The notes: generated by a model from the sequence alone, not told the origin. A stretch of 64,000 nucleotides of DNA from Liopterus haemorrhoidalis (GCA_963971575.1 OZ020616.1:186001-250000); one strand, 5' to 3'. Numbered from the stretch's first letter, positions 22,270 through 32,974 are shown. Program-made: numbers and translations.

Positions 22270-22570
22270 AAAGCTCATTATACGTGTGTGTGTCTTATTG
22301 TTTTTTCATATTTTTTCAAAAATTAAATACATTTTGGTGTACGTGTGTAAGTGTGCGAATTTTTTTTTTTTTTTGTTTGCAAAGTTAATTTAGTCTTTTA
22401 TAAACATCAGAATTCAACATTTTTTATAGCAAAAATATAAAGACAGCTCAGTAAAAATACTGCCTGTTCTTATATTATCACCACATTTTTTCTTATAGTT
22501 ACAAAATAGAAAATACTCAACAAATTGTTGAGGCCTTACCACCGTAGGCCCAGAGATCTGGGTCTACGTC
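22270..22570 (+). repeat. Q-family repeat copy 3 with conserved hairpin
   Basis: Contains ACATCAGAATTCAACATT, TATAGCAAAAATATAAAGAC, AAATACTCAACAAATTG and then the hairpin at 22543-22568. Its 3' end aligns with copy 1. Confidence 0.65.
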
Positions 22571-22587
22571 CACTCACAATTTTTTTT

Positions 22588-22785
22588 TTCAAATTTCAGA
22601 ATTTTTCTTTTTTAGTATTAAAAATGTATATGCATGCCAAATTTCATCTCTCTTGGTCCAGTCATTTGACTATAATTTCTAGCTTCCAAATTTCAGAATT
22701 TTTCCTTTTCAGTATAAAAAATGTATATGCACGCCAAATTTCAGCTCTCTTAGTTCAATCATTTGACTAAAATTTCTAGCGTATA
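22588..22785 (+). repeat. Two tandem roughly 98-bp S-module units
   Basis: Each unit has AAATTTCAGAATTTTTC, AAAATGTATATGCA(T/C)GCC, AAATTTCA, and CATTTGACTA followed by AATTTCTAGC. The second starts near 22686. They belong to the S family. Confidence 0.75.
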
Positions 22786-22879
22786 GGTACAGATGTCTAA
22801 GGTTTTCTCAATTTTACCTAAAAAAGAATAAAAAAAGTTACAAATTATAATACGTTAAACGCATACAAAAATTTCTTGG

Positions 22880-23130
22880 TCAAATATTGGTCAAAATAGA
22901 TCTTATTATAATATGTTTTCTGTAAATTATTTGCTGTTGAATAAAAATAATTAAATATTTAATAATTATTGTTTAGTTATGTCAATAACTAGTTAAATAA
23001 CAACAAATAAAAAGACTTTACCATGTAGGATTTTTATTAAATGAGTTATTTGAATAAAAACGAAAAGTTGGGGGATGTAAAGTTAATGACAAAATTGTTT
23101 CGCGGACCCCTGGTGTTTTAAGAACCGCTG
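22880..23130 (-). mobile_element. Truncated hAT-1 family copy
   Basis: The right end TTAAGAACCGCTG is the reverse of the hAT-1 terminus. The interior (ACCATGTAGGATTTTT, GGGGGATGTAAAGTTAATG) matches 8555-8760 in reverse. The distal part and other TIR are missing. Confidence 0.8.
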
Positions 23131-23570
23131 CCTTATCAGGTAAATAGTTCACAAATACAAATTTCTAATTCAATTGTTAAGAAAAATAATTAAAAATATA
23201 TAAAAATGCAAAAAAAAACACACCAATTTTTCCAGTTTGTAACTGATGGATTTTTGATTTTTTTCTCTACAGCCTGAAACAATTAGAAAAAAATATTTAA
23301 ATATTTTTCCCAATTATTTCTATTTTCAATAAAAAAAAAACAATCAAAAATAATAAATACTAATGAATATATAGAACTACATACCTTTTTTATTCCAATA
23401 TCTGAACTCCCAAACATTTTTGTATAACTTTTATTATAACTGCGTAACAAAATTTAACAAAAAAGACCTTGACAAATTTTTCAAAGTCCAAAAAACAGTG
23501 TTAATTTTCGGATTTTTTAAATTTTTTTCACTTCAGTATTAATATCTTGATTATTACTATAGTTTAACAC
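23131..23570. other. AT-rich stretch, nothing identified
   Basis: Homopolymer-rich sequence with no shared repeat family or coding frame that I could support. Confidence 0.6.
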
Positions 23571-23574
23571 TACC

Positions 23575-24275
23575 ACTGGCACTAATAGCCCAAGATGCTA
23601 CCCCAAAATTCCCCAATTGCCCAACATAGATCTACCCTATGACACAGTATAATGCTAAATGACCGAAATGACCTTATGACTTGCAAAAACTCGCAGGTGT
23701 CCATAGAACATTCGTTCATTAATATTGTCTTAAATCTTGTTAATCCTTCTTGATAAGAAAATTCCAATGCATTTTATGTAAGAAATTTGCGTCTAAATAT
23801 TTAATGAGGAAGTTATATAATAAAAATTGTATTAAATTTAATAAATAATATTAAAATCAAATAATTTGAACTTTGATAAAAATAATTTAACATTTTGAAA
23901 CGTTAAATTAAATGAGTCACTAATAGCCCAAAGTGCATTTTTCTGGTTAAAAATTAATTTAACAATTTAAATCTATAAATTAAATATTTAACATGAGGCA
24001 CTAGTAGCCTAAAATGCATTTTTTAAACCACATGCGAAGTTTTATAGTGGATATTGGGCGCTAGTAGCCTTAGATGGAATATTATCAAATATTTCACTTG
24101 AGCATTCAAGCGCTAATAGTCTTAGATGCTGTTCAAATGTGTAAGTATCAAAAATTTCATTTTTTAAACCACATGTTGAATTTGTATTATGAATATTGGG
24201 CGCTAGTAGCCTTAAATGGAATATTATTACATATTTTACTTGAGCATTCAAGCGCTAATAGCCTTAGATGCTTCT
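23575..24275 (+). repeat. Seven irregular copies of a CACTAGTAGCC-TTAGATGC motif
   Basis: The motif (C/G)(C/G)CTA(A/G)TAGCC followed by (T/C)(T/A)A(A/G)ATGC or similar occurs near 23578, 23917, 24000, 24059, 24110, 24199 and 24251. The last four are paired in two tandem units of about 140 bp containing CACTTGAGCATTCAAGCGC or a close variant. Spacing elsewhere is irregular. Function unknown. Confidence 0.7.
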
Positions 24276-24329
24276 CAAATGTGCTAGGATCGCAAAATCA
24301 ATGTTTTAAACCACATGGGGAGTTTGTAT

Positions 24330-24440
24330 TGTATGACAGAAAGACGGACGGACAGATAGACAGACAGACATACCGACCGACAGACAGACAGATGGACAGA
24401 CAGACAGTCAGACAGACAGACAGACAGACAGACAGACATA
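24330..24440 (+). repeat. (ACAG)n / (GACA)n microsatellite
   Basis: A tetranucleotide tract with GACG and GATA variants. Similar tracts are at 6990-7012, 21082-21175 and 34541-34590, each within or near an element of the P or S type. The long frame at 24074-24532 exists only because this tract lacks stops. Confidence 0.95.
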
Positions 24441-24458
24441 ATAACCAACCCAAAAAAC

Positions 24459-24530
24459 GTGTCAGTCGTGTGTATGCGTTCGTTTCATTTCCAGGGACAC
24501 AATTACAAAAATTGCATTCCCTTTTAATGT
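24459..24530 (+). repeat. R module, first copy
   Basis: CGTGTCAGTCGTGTGTATGC, followed by a stretch with TTTCCAGGGACACAATTAC. The same module lies in both arms of the 26459-27233 palindrome. Here it directly abuts the outer end of P1. Confidence 0.8.
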
Positions 24531-25432
24531 AACGGTAAAAGTTACTAGAATTCATAATCTAGTTCCGTTTAAACCAAAAAAACTGGCTATAGTTTTACAA
24601 TTATTTTTTTTATTTGACTTTCATATCTATGGCCGACGGTCTAGAAATTGAGAGCTTACCTTCTCTGCCCCTTATATGCCGCTACTAGGCGTTTGGAACC
24701 TATTATTTTTATTTATTTTTTTTTTAATGAATTTTAATTATTTGTAGATCCCAAAGGACTTGGATAAGGACCAACTAGAATAAGGAACCAATTAGGACAG
24801 GAGCCAACCAGGATAAGGAATCAACCAGGACGAGGACGAAACGGGACAAGATCCAAAAGGACATCGGAGATCGAAAACAGCCGTGTAAAATCGTTAAGTA
24901 GAAATGTTTCTGTAGTCTATTTCAATTAAGAATGCATTGTCTAAGGATATATGAGCTATTTTAGCCTGATTTTGATTGGCTAAGCGCGCACAAGGTTACA
25001 CTTAACAATACTTGTCAAAATAATCGTTACATTATTTATTACAGACATTAATTCTGGTGAAATAATGATTGTGTTTGGGTTTTTAAACCATTTTTAAATA
25101 TTTTATATAATTCTTAAAAATTAATATTTCAAACTCTAAATTTCCTTTGTATTGAATTTGTGTCGATAACCTAATTGTTGACGTCTTATTTATTTAAATT
25201 TTCAAAGAATTCATTTTATATATATATAGTATTTGCTGTAAGTCGTTTTCGTTTTGCAGCGTTAACTACTGCATTCTTATTTGAACTGGACGTTAATTTA
25301 CTAAGGCTGACTGGATAAATTTTTAGTATGCATTTTCAATTCAATTTTTTATACTTTTTTTTATACGAAATTTTTTAAATCAAATTGTAAGTTCAAGCTG
25401 ACAAAATTTTGTAATTTATTTTTATTTTTTAG

Positions 25433-25528
25433 GTATCTCCTGAAGGCACTAGTACTCAACAATGCTACACGACACTGATTGGGAGCTGTGGAGACCTACG
25501 ATTGACCTGGATGGACCAGCAGTCTTCG
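25433..25528 (+). other. Exon-like block E, copy 1
   Basis: A 96-bp GC-richer block lies between a polypyrimidine acceptor (TTTATTTTTTAG|GTATC) and a donor (TTCG|GTAAGA). One frame is open across all 96 bp (VSPEGTSTQQCYTTL...). Another has an ATG at 25462 and reads MLHDTDWELWRPTIDLDG up to the donor, ending in phase 1. Three further copies keep both splice sites and the ATG. The protein is not recognised. It could be a first coding exon of an element-encoded gene or a non-coding exon. Confidence 0.5.
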
Positions 25529-25560
25529 GTAAGATACTTTCAAAATAATAATTTATTGAG

Positions 25561-25806
25561 GCCCGGTCTCTCCACCTTCAGGTAAACCTCTAGGTAACTC
25601 TCTGACAGATAAGGTTATCTGGAACTTCATCTACTGCATAAATGTCATAAACAATCGGTGAATCCAATACGTCAGTCTCATTATCCGTCAGATAAATTTG
25701 TAATGAGAGACGGGATGACATCTGTTCAGCACAGAAAGTATCACATAACCTCAACTGTCAGACGGTCGGCTAGAGGTTCACCTGAAGGTGGAAAGACCGG
25801 GCCCTA
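25561..25806. repeat. Foldback of about 245 bp downstream of block E
   Basis: The segment with CCGGTCTCTCCACCTTCAGG and TCTGACAG at its left pairs with CTGTCAGA and CCTGAAGGTGGAAAGACCGG at its right, about 80% over 58 bp. A smaller hairpin (GTCTCATTA / TAATGAGAGAC) lies inside. Equivalent foldbacks are near 28929-29174, 30454-30700 and 33801-34045. A roughly 100-codon frame overlaps each (it includes SVQHRKYHITSTV). It is retained in all four copies but not recognised. Confidence 0.7.
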
Positions 25807-26458
25807 CAGCTTATTGGACACACTGACGTACGTCACCTCACCCAGAGGAAGTTTGCAATTCGTTCGCGACAAACATTTCAACAGAGCATTTTTATTTGAA
25901 ACGGACGTTAATTTACTAAGGTTGACTGTATATATTTGAGGCATTTTCATTCAGAGTTTTGTAGATATGACCACCAAAAAACCCTTATAACGTCACTTGT
26001 GTGTCTGTCTGTACGGTAGAAATTGTAGCCAAACGCCTTAACATAGAATGTTGAAATTTGGCATGCTTATACAACTGTTTGACATCCCCAGGTAAATATA
26101 AACAAACATGTATTAAATGAATAATATGTATAAAATATATATTTTTTAATTGTGAGTGGGTTATCAAATGAAACCTCTTAATGCGGGGATAGGCAAGCAA
26201 ATTTTTATTTTTGAAAAACCAATTTTTTTATGGGATTTGTCCCTACCTTCCAGATGGGTTGATCTAAAAATCTGAAATAAATGTCCATTGATGGGAACCG
26301 GAATAGTTCAACAGAAATTTTTGATCAGATTTGTTTTTCGAAAAATATTGATTTTTTTATGGCGTTGAAAAAAATAATTATTTAAAAAAATGTATTGTGT
26401 GGTATCAAAAGAAAGCCCTTAATACGTATTTTGAGGAACGAAAAGTACGTTTTGAGGA

Positions 26459-27233
26459 ACGAGAAAAATGTTTATTTACGTAATTAATTATTTATCTTAA
26501 GGTAAGTGAGGCATTTTTGACAAGTGTGTAAACAATGACGTGTAGAAAAATGTGTCAGTCGTGTGTATGCGTTCGTTTCGTTTCCAGGGACACAATTACA
26601 AAAATTACATTCCCTTTTAGTGTATCGAAAATATAACACATTTGATCGTAGTTCAGCCGTTGCTCACCAGCACAGCGCTACACTTGATCGTAGTTCACCT
26701 GCCGCCCACCTGCACAACGCCGTACTTGATCGTAGTACAACCGTCGCTCACCTGCATGGCGCTGCACTTGATAGTAGTTCGCCCGTCGCCCACCTGCACA
26801 GCGCCACACTTGATCGTAGTTCACCCACCACTCACTTAAAGTGCGGCGCTGTGCAGGTGAGCGACGGGTGAACTACAATCAAGTGTGGCGCTATGCAGGT
26901 GGGTGACGGGCGAACTACGATCAAGTGCAGCGCCATGCAGGTGAGCGACAGTTGTACTACGATCAAGTACGGCGTTGTGCAGGTGGGCGGCAGGTGAACT
27001 ACGATCAAGTGTAGCGCTGTGCTGGTGAGCGACGGCTGAACTACGATCAAATGTGTTATATTTTCGATATACAAAAAGGGAATGTAATTTTTGTAGTTGT
27101 GTCCCTGGAAACGAAACGAACGCATACACACGACTGACACATTTTTCTACACGTCATTGTTTACACACTTGTCAAAAATGCCTCACTTACCTTAAGATAA
27201 ATAATTAATTACGTAAATAAACATTTTTCTCGT
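26459..27233. repeat. Near-loopless 775-bp palindrome carrying 42-bp tandem repeats
   Basis: Arms 26459-26835 and 26857-27233 (377 bp each) face one another across a 21-nt loop. Pair sums are constant at 53692, so there is no net indel. Each arm contains the R module and then four or five 42-bp units (CTTGATCGTAGTTCACC ... CACCTGCACAGCGCC). Because 42 is a multiple of three, the repeats are open in several frames on both strands, for example LDRSSPAAHLHNAV as a 14-residue repeat. The arms differ by only a few substitutions by eye. Confidence 0.93.
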
Positions 27234-28284
27234 GTGATTTGCATGCAGCGATAAGTTCGCCTGAACGATCCATACTTATCCACTGCACATGCGATAAAAA
27301 TGTCAAAGTTTCAAGTAGGTTAGTTTAAAATGTCAGAAATTAGTAAATTATCTCTGATCTTAATATACCTCAAACTCATACTTATTAACTGTTTGTAGGA
27401 AAAGAACTGACAAAAAACAAACAATTTCAAAAGAAACAAAACACATTTCAGGGTTTTTTAGATATTTAATAAGTGTAAGAAGCAGTGGCGCAGCCAGGAA
27501 TTTTTTTTGGAGGGGGCCCGGAAGGTAAAATGATTTAAATTATGATTAATGTTCTCACTTTTGAAATACCAGTGACGACCTAAAAAAAAAAGGTCCTTAT
27601 CTCTATTTTTAAATATAAAAGAAAGCATTTATTTACATAAAAGATTTTCCTCTTTCTTTGGGGGGGGGGGCTCCCGCCTCTTTTTGGCTACGCCACTGGT
27701 AAGAAGTCAACAGAAAGCTGGATGTCTAAGGCAATTTTTTTTCTATAATCAACAGATTTTTGATAATCATTTTTATTCGATATTTCAGTACTCACTAAGA
27801 GCTTCCATTTAATTTGTTTAAAATAAATTTAAATAATTTGCCAATATTATGTCATTAGAAAATATAAATTAAAAAATCCTAGCGAGTTTTTTCTGCACGC
27901 CTAATGATCGAATTTATGAGTGCAAGCTCCTTAAGAAGGAGATTCGTTCTCATCTGTTAATAATTTTTTATTATATTTTTAATATGAAAAAAGATATACA
28001 CTACCTTAGTCATAAATACAAAAAATCCATAATTTTATTAGCCATAATTTAGCCATGAATTAAATAAATAATTACTTTTGTCAAAAAAACAAAAACTGCA
28101 ATATTTTCCAAAACCGAAATAGGATCAAAAATTCCTTCCGTACGTTTCCGGCTCAGATCAATGTACATTACTTATAATTTTTTCAGATTTTTAGTTTAAC
28201 CCCCTTGGGTGCGGGGGCGGGACAAGAATATTTTTGTCATTTTATTGACTAAAATCGTGTTACAAGAAACGAATTTTAAAAAAC
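27234..28284. other. Unpaired segment of the P1 spacer
   Basis: This part has no partner in the left half of P1. It holds the hAT-4 element (27483-27698) and otherwise AT-rich sequence without a recognised family or gene. Confidence 0.6.
27483..27698. mobile_element. hAT-type MITE with perfect 8-bp TSD (hAT-4)
   Basis: CAGTGGCGCAGCCA at the left and TGGCTACGCCACTG at the right form a TIR with one mismatch. GTAAGAAG flanks both ends (27475-27482, 27699-27706). The 216-bp interior includes a G-run (27660-27670) and no coding sequence. The intact duplication suggests a fairly recent insertion. Confidence 0.93.
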
Positions 28285-30201
28285 TACTTTTCGTTCCTCA
28301 AAATACGTTTTAAGAGCTTTCTTTTGATACCACACAATAAATTTTTTTAAATAATTATTTTTTTCAACGCCACAAAAAAATCAATATTTTTCGAAAAACA
28401 AATCTCATCAAAAATTCCTGTTGAACTATTCCGGTTCCCATCAATGGACATTTATTTCAGATTTTTAGATCAACCGATCTGGAAGGTAGGGACAAATCCC
28501 ATAAAAAAAATTGGTTTTTCAAAAAAAAAATTTGCTTGCCTATCCCCGCATTAAGAGGTTTCATTTGATAACCCACTCACAATTAAAAAATATATATTTT
28601 ATACATATTATTCATTTAATACATATTTGTTTATATTTACCTGGGGATGTCAAAGAGTTGTATAAGCATGCCAAATTTCAACATTCTATGTTAAGGCGTT
28701 TGGCTACAATTTCTACCGTACAGACAGACACACAAGTGACGTTATAAGGGTTTTTTGGTGGTCATACCTACAAAACCCTGAATGAAAATGCCTCAAATAT
28801 ATACAGTCAACCTTAGTAAATTAACGTCCGTTTCAAATAAAAATGCTCTGTTGAAATGTTTGTCGCGAACGAATTGCAAACTTCCTCTGGGTGAGGTGAC
28901 GTACGTCAGTGTGTCCAATAAGCTGTAGGGCCCGGTCTTTCCACCTTCAGGTGAACCTCTAGCCGACCGTCTGACAGTTGAGGTTATGTGATACTTTCTG
29001 TGCTGAACAGATGTCATCCCGTCTCTCATTACAAATTTATCTGACGGATAATGAGACTGACGTATTGAATTCACCGATTGTTTATGACATTTATACAGTA
29101 GATGCAGTTCCAAATAACCCTATCTGTCAGACAGTTACCTAGAGGTTTACCTGAAGGTGGAGAGACTCGGCCTCAATAAATTATTATTTTGAAAGTATCT
29201 TACCGAAGACTGCTGGTCCATCCAGGTCAATCGTAGGTCTCCACAGCTCCAAATCAGTGTCGTGTAGCATTTTTGAGTACTAGTGCCTTCAGGAGATACC
29301 TAAAAAATAAAAATAAATTACAAAATTTTGTCAGCTTGAACTTACAATTTGATTTAAAAAATGTCGTATAAAAAAAAGTATAAAAAATTGAATTGAAAAT
29401 GCATACTAAAAATTTATCCAGTCAGCCTTAGTAAATTAACGTCCAGTTCAAATAAGAATGCAGTAGTTAACGCTGCAAAACGAAAACGACTTACAGCAAA
29501 TACTATATATATATAAAATGAATTCTTTGAAAATTTAAATAAATAAGACGTCAACAATTAGATTATCGACACAAATTCCATACAAAGGATATTTAGAGTT
29601 TGAAATATTAATTTTTAAGAATTATATAAAATATTTAAAAATGATTTAAAAACCCAAACACAATCATTATTTCACCAGAATTAATGTCTGTAATAAATAA
29701 TGTAACGATTATTTTGACAAGTATTGTTAAGTGTAACATTGTGCGCGCTTAGCCAATCAAAATCAGGCTAAAATAGCTCATATATCCTTAGACAATGCAT
29801 TCTTAATTGAAATAGACTACAGAAACATTTCTACTTAACGATTTTACACGGCTGTTTTCGATCTCCGATGTCCTTTTGGATCTTGTCCCGTTTCGTCCTC
29901 GTCCTGGTTGATTCCTTATCCTGGTTGGCTCCTGTCCTAATTGGTTCCTTATTCTAGTTGGTCCTTATCCAAGTCCTTTGGGATCTACAAATAATTAAAA
30001 TTCATTAAAAAAAAAATAAATAAAAATAATAGGTTCCAAACGCCTAGTAGCGGCATATAAGGGGCAGAGAAGGTAAGCTCTCAATTTCTAGACCGTCGGC
30101 CATAGATATGAAAGTCAAATAAAAAAAATAATTGTAAAACTATAGCCAGTTTTTTTGGTTTAAACGGAACTAGATTATGAATTCTAGTAACTTTTACCGT
30201 T
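28285..30201. repeat. P1 inverted repeat, right arm
   Basis: Reverse complement of 24531-26447 with no net indels. Its outer 60 bp (30141-30201) overlap the outer end of the P2 left arm, inside the MITE at 30138-30331. Contents mirror the left arm: S module, foldback, block E, K cassette. Confidence 0.93.
29204..29299 (-). other. Exon-like block E, copy 2
   Basis: Mirror of copy 1. AG acceptor and GTAAGA donor are intact, with the ATG at 29268-29270 on the minus strand. One substitution changes the seventh residue of the ATG frame from Trp to Leu. The length is again exactly 96 bp. Confidence 0.5.
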
Positions 30202-30331
30202 TAAGTGAGGCTTTCGATCATTTTGTTTAGCAAAAGCCCTCTTTAAACATAAAAAGGAGAACTCATGACAACTTAAAAAAATAAAAACTCCAGTTATTTC
30301 CGCTTAAACGTTTTGGAATAGCCTATATAAT
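30138..30331 (-). mobile_element. TATAGCC small TIR element at the P1/P2 hinge
   Basis: Ends CTATAGCCAG...GGTTTAAACGGAACTAG and ATTTCCGCTTAAACGTTTTGG...AGCCTATA are imperfect inverted repeats of about 30 bp around a 190-bp body. Full or partial relatives lie at 24531-24595, 31431-31500, 34213-34407, 46010-46165 and 61015-61190, plus one end near 22150. No coding capacity. A TA target duplication is plausible but not proven. Confidence 0.8.
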
Positions 30332-31422
30332 AAAAAAAAAAATTGATGTGAATTTTCACAAATTGAAAATGCTCTGTTGAAATGTTTGTCGCGAACGAAT
30401 TGCAAACTTCCTCTGGGTGAGGTGACGTACGTCAGTGTGTCCAATAAACTGTAGGGCCCGGTCTTTCCACCTTCAGGTGAACCTCTAGCCGACTGTCTGA
30501 CAGTTGAGGTTATGTGATACTTTCTGTGCTGAACAGATGTCATCCCGTCTCTCATTACAAATTTATCTGACAGATAATGAGACTGACGTATTGAATTCAC
30601 CGATTGTTTATGACATTTATGCAGCAGATGAAGTTCCAGATAACCTTATCTGTCAGACAGTTACCTAGAGGTTTACCTGAAGGTGGAGAGACCGGGCCTC
30701 AATAAATTATTATTTTGAAAGTATCTTACCGAAGACTGCTGGTCCATCCAGGTCAATCGTAGGTCTCCACAGCTCCCAATCAGTGTCGTGTAGCATTTTT
30801 GAGTACTAGTGCCTTCAGGAGATACCTAAAAAATAAAAATAAATTACAAAATTTTGTCAGCTTGAACTTACAATTTGATTTAAAAAATGTCGTATAAAAA
30901 ATTGAATTGAAAATGCATACTAAAAATTTATCCAGTCAGCCTTAGTAAATTAATGTCCAGTTCAAATAAGAATGCAGTAGTTAACGCTGCAAAACGAAAA
31001 CGACTTACAGCAAATACTATATACATATATAAAATGAATTCTTTGAAAATTTAAATAAATAAGACGGCAACAATTAGGTTATCGACACAAATTCCATACA
31101 AAGGATATTTTGAATTTGAAATATTAATTTTTAAAAATTACATAAAATATTTAAAAATTGTTTAAAAACCCAAACACAATCATTATTTCACCAGAATTAA
31201 TGTCTGTAATAAATAATGTAACGATTATTTTGACAAGTATTGTTAATTGTAAATTTGTCTGCGCGCTAAGCCAATCAAAATCAGGCTAAAATAGCTCATA
31301 TATCCAGGTCTAGTCTTAAAGTAACCAGGTCTAGTTTCGTATTACAAAATGAGACAGATTATATATTAATAAATAAAAAAAAAAAAAATACTCACCATAA
31401 GCACAAAATCTCCTAGCAACCC
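30141..31422. repeat. P2 inverted repeat, left arm
   Basis: Matches 33058-34405 in reverse complement. Pair sums are 64543 at the outer end and 64480 at the inner end, so about 63 bp of net indels, more than in P1. It contains a MITE, foldback, block E and K cassette in the same orientation as the P1 right arm. The two are therefore also direct repeats. Confidence 0.92.
30730..30825 (-). other. Exon-like block E, copy 3
   Basis: 96 bp on the minus strand between an intact AG acceptor and GTAAGA donor, with ATG at 30794-30796. By eye the sequence matches copy 1 except near the ATG (CTCAAAAATG against CTCAACAATG). Confidence 0.5.
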
Positions 31423-31860
31423 AAATTCACTGTAAAACTATAGCCAGTTTTTTTGGTTTAAGCGGAACTAGATTATGAATTCTAGTAACTTTTACTTTTT
31501 TAGTTCAATCTAATCAATCTAATCTGGTTTTCTAACACTTACATACTAGTTAAATAACAGAGTTAGGAAATAAACAGTGTTAAAGTAGTGTTAATTTAAC
31601 ACTGAAAAAGTAATAATTCATAAAAATAACACTACCTGAATAAATAAAGATTTACACTGTAATTTGGTTAAAAATAGTAAACTTTTAACTTATTTTAAAT
31701 AAAAATTTTAATATAAAGTTTAACCAAACTGAGAATGAACTTTTATACTTAGGAATTTTTCGCTGTTTATTATAAGCTTCACTATTTCTGATTAATTAAT
31801 TTATTTTTTCTTTTTTTATACAGTTTAAAAAAAATTAACATTTCACAAGAATATAAAACG
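31423..31860. other. P2 spacer, first part
   Basis: Starts with a partial TATAGCC MITE end (31431-31500). The rest is AT-rich, with a repeated GTGTTAA/TTAACAC theme near 31580-31610. A good polypyrimidine-AG acceptor (TTTTTTTATACAG) ends at 31823. Confidence 0.45.
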
Positions 31861-32010
31861 CCATCTAAGCCATTCATTTGGACGGCGTCCACACAAGCTT
31901 CGTCCGATTACTGCGCTCTCTGCATGTCCCAGAGCGTAACTAACTCTGTATGCTGAGATGCACTGCGCGTCCTCAACGCAGTTACTCCTGGGTGATCTTC
32001 CGTTTAAGTT
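31861..32010 (+). other. GC-rich 150-bp island in the P2 spacer
   Basis: CpG-containing sequence with local dyads (GCGCTCT / AGAGCG; CTGCG / CGCAG) in an otherwise very AT-rich spacer, downstream of an acceptor-like site at 31823. A 31-codon open stretch (including DYCALCMSQ) precedes a stop. It may be an exon or a structured RNA; I cannot decide. Confidence 0.35.
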
Positions 32011-32243
32011 TACTAAAACTTTAAAAAAGTTTTAAAAAATATTTTTAATTTAATTAAAGTGTTTAAACAACAAAATTTATAGTTTTAAAACAAAATTAAA
32101 TTATTTTTTTATTAGTTTAAAAGAATATTATAACAAATTATAATTTTTTAAAATTTGTGATGAAAAAAAAAACGTTTCACGACGTTTTAATATTTATAAA
32201 AAATGTTTTATGAAGTTTTTATTTAAAACAAAATAAAATTTAG

Positions 32244-32346
32244 TGCCTCGATGTTTGGAAAAAGCCAAATGAATGTTTGGAAGTTGCTGAAAGGATATTT
32301 AAAATTATCCTGCATCCTGTGGTTGCTACCAAAAATTTTGAGAAAG
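32244..32346 (+). other. Candidate coding exon in the P2 spacer
   Basis: An open stretch of 34 codons (CLDVWKKPNECLEVAERIF...HPVVATKNFEK) is bounded by an AG acceptor (TTTAG|TGCC) and a GT donor (AAAG|GTAGG). Its base composition and amino-acid usage are more protein-like than its surroundings. The family is not recognised. The overlapping 66-codon ATG frame at 32251 is in a different frame and looks random. Confidence 0.4.
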
Positions 32347-32974
32347 GTAGGAATTATATATTTTTTTAAAAAAATAGGCTTTCTAGGCATTTTTTTCAAT
32401 TATTTTTACGTATATATTGTAAATTTTAATACGCAATATTTAGTTATATAATATTCACCTTGAAGAAATTTATAAGGGATTAAAATATTTCCGATATTAA
32501 TGAGTTCTTAATGAGTGCTATGTCTGATATTTTGATAAGACTTGACAATTTTTAACAAGTTCGAACTAAATAGGGATTTTTAATTAAATTTATTTAACTA
32601 ATAAATTTAATACGGGATTGATATAGTTGCATAATATTTTATATTTTATCTGTATTTTTTGAATAATAATGTTGACCGGTAGCTTGGAATTTTATCCGCT
32701 AGTGATCGGTCTGAAACTGGAAAAAATTTTAACAGTCGGGCTAGTGTTTGAATTTGTTAAAAAAATTATTGTTGATAGTGGTGTTAGGTCTAATGTCAGC
32801 AAATGAACGTTCGATTGCGGTTCAGATATATGTGAGTCGGACTTTAATAGTATTTTTAAAATGTATATTTTTGTTAATAATTTTAGAAGCGCAATATTTC
32901 CGCAATTGATCGGTTTTTGTAAACAAAAAATTGAGTTTGGACTTTTGGATTTTTATTTTATTTATTTATTTTAG
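32347..32974. other. AT-rich intron-like stretch between candidate exons
   Basis: No repeat family shared with the rest of the window and no open frame of note. It lies between the donor at 32347 and the acceptor at 32973-32974, so it would be an intron if the exon calls are right. Confidence 0.35.

Larger units (their letters stand above)
24531..26447. repeat. P1 inverted repeat, left arm
   Basis: Matches 28285-30201 in reverse complement. Paired positions sum to 54732 at the outer end (24531/30201), in the middle (25939/28793) and at the inner end (26447/28285), so no net length change is seen over 1.9 kb. Only scattered substitutions are visible. It holds part of a TATAGCC MITE, a K cassette, an exon-like block, a foldback and an S module. 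Confidence 0.93.

Noticed and set aside
24074..24532. 152-codon open frame as a protein gene
   Set aside because: It is made of two tandem repeat units and a GACA microsatellite, which is stop-free in several frames.
25240..25261. 22-bp sequence GTAAGTCG...TTTTGCAG as a micro-intron
   Set aside because: It has donor-like and acceptor-like ends but is far too short for a spliceosomal intron.
26563..27129. Two convergent genes encoding the same 97-102 residue protein
   Set aside because: The two frames are the two arms of one palindrome, and the reading continues into 42-bp tandem repeats. No splice, promoter or family evidence supports a gene.
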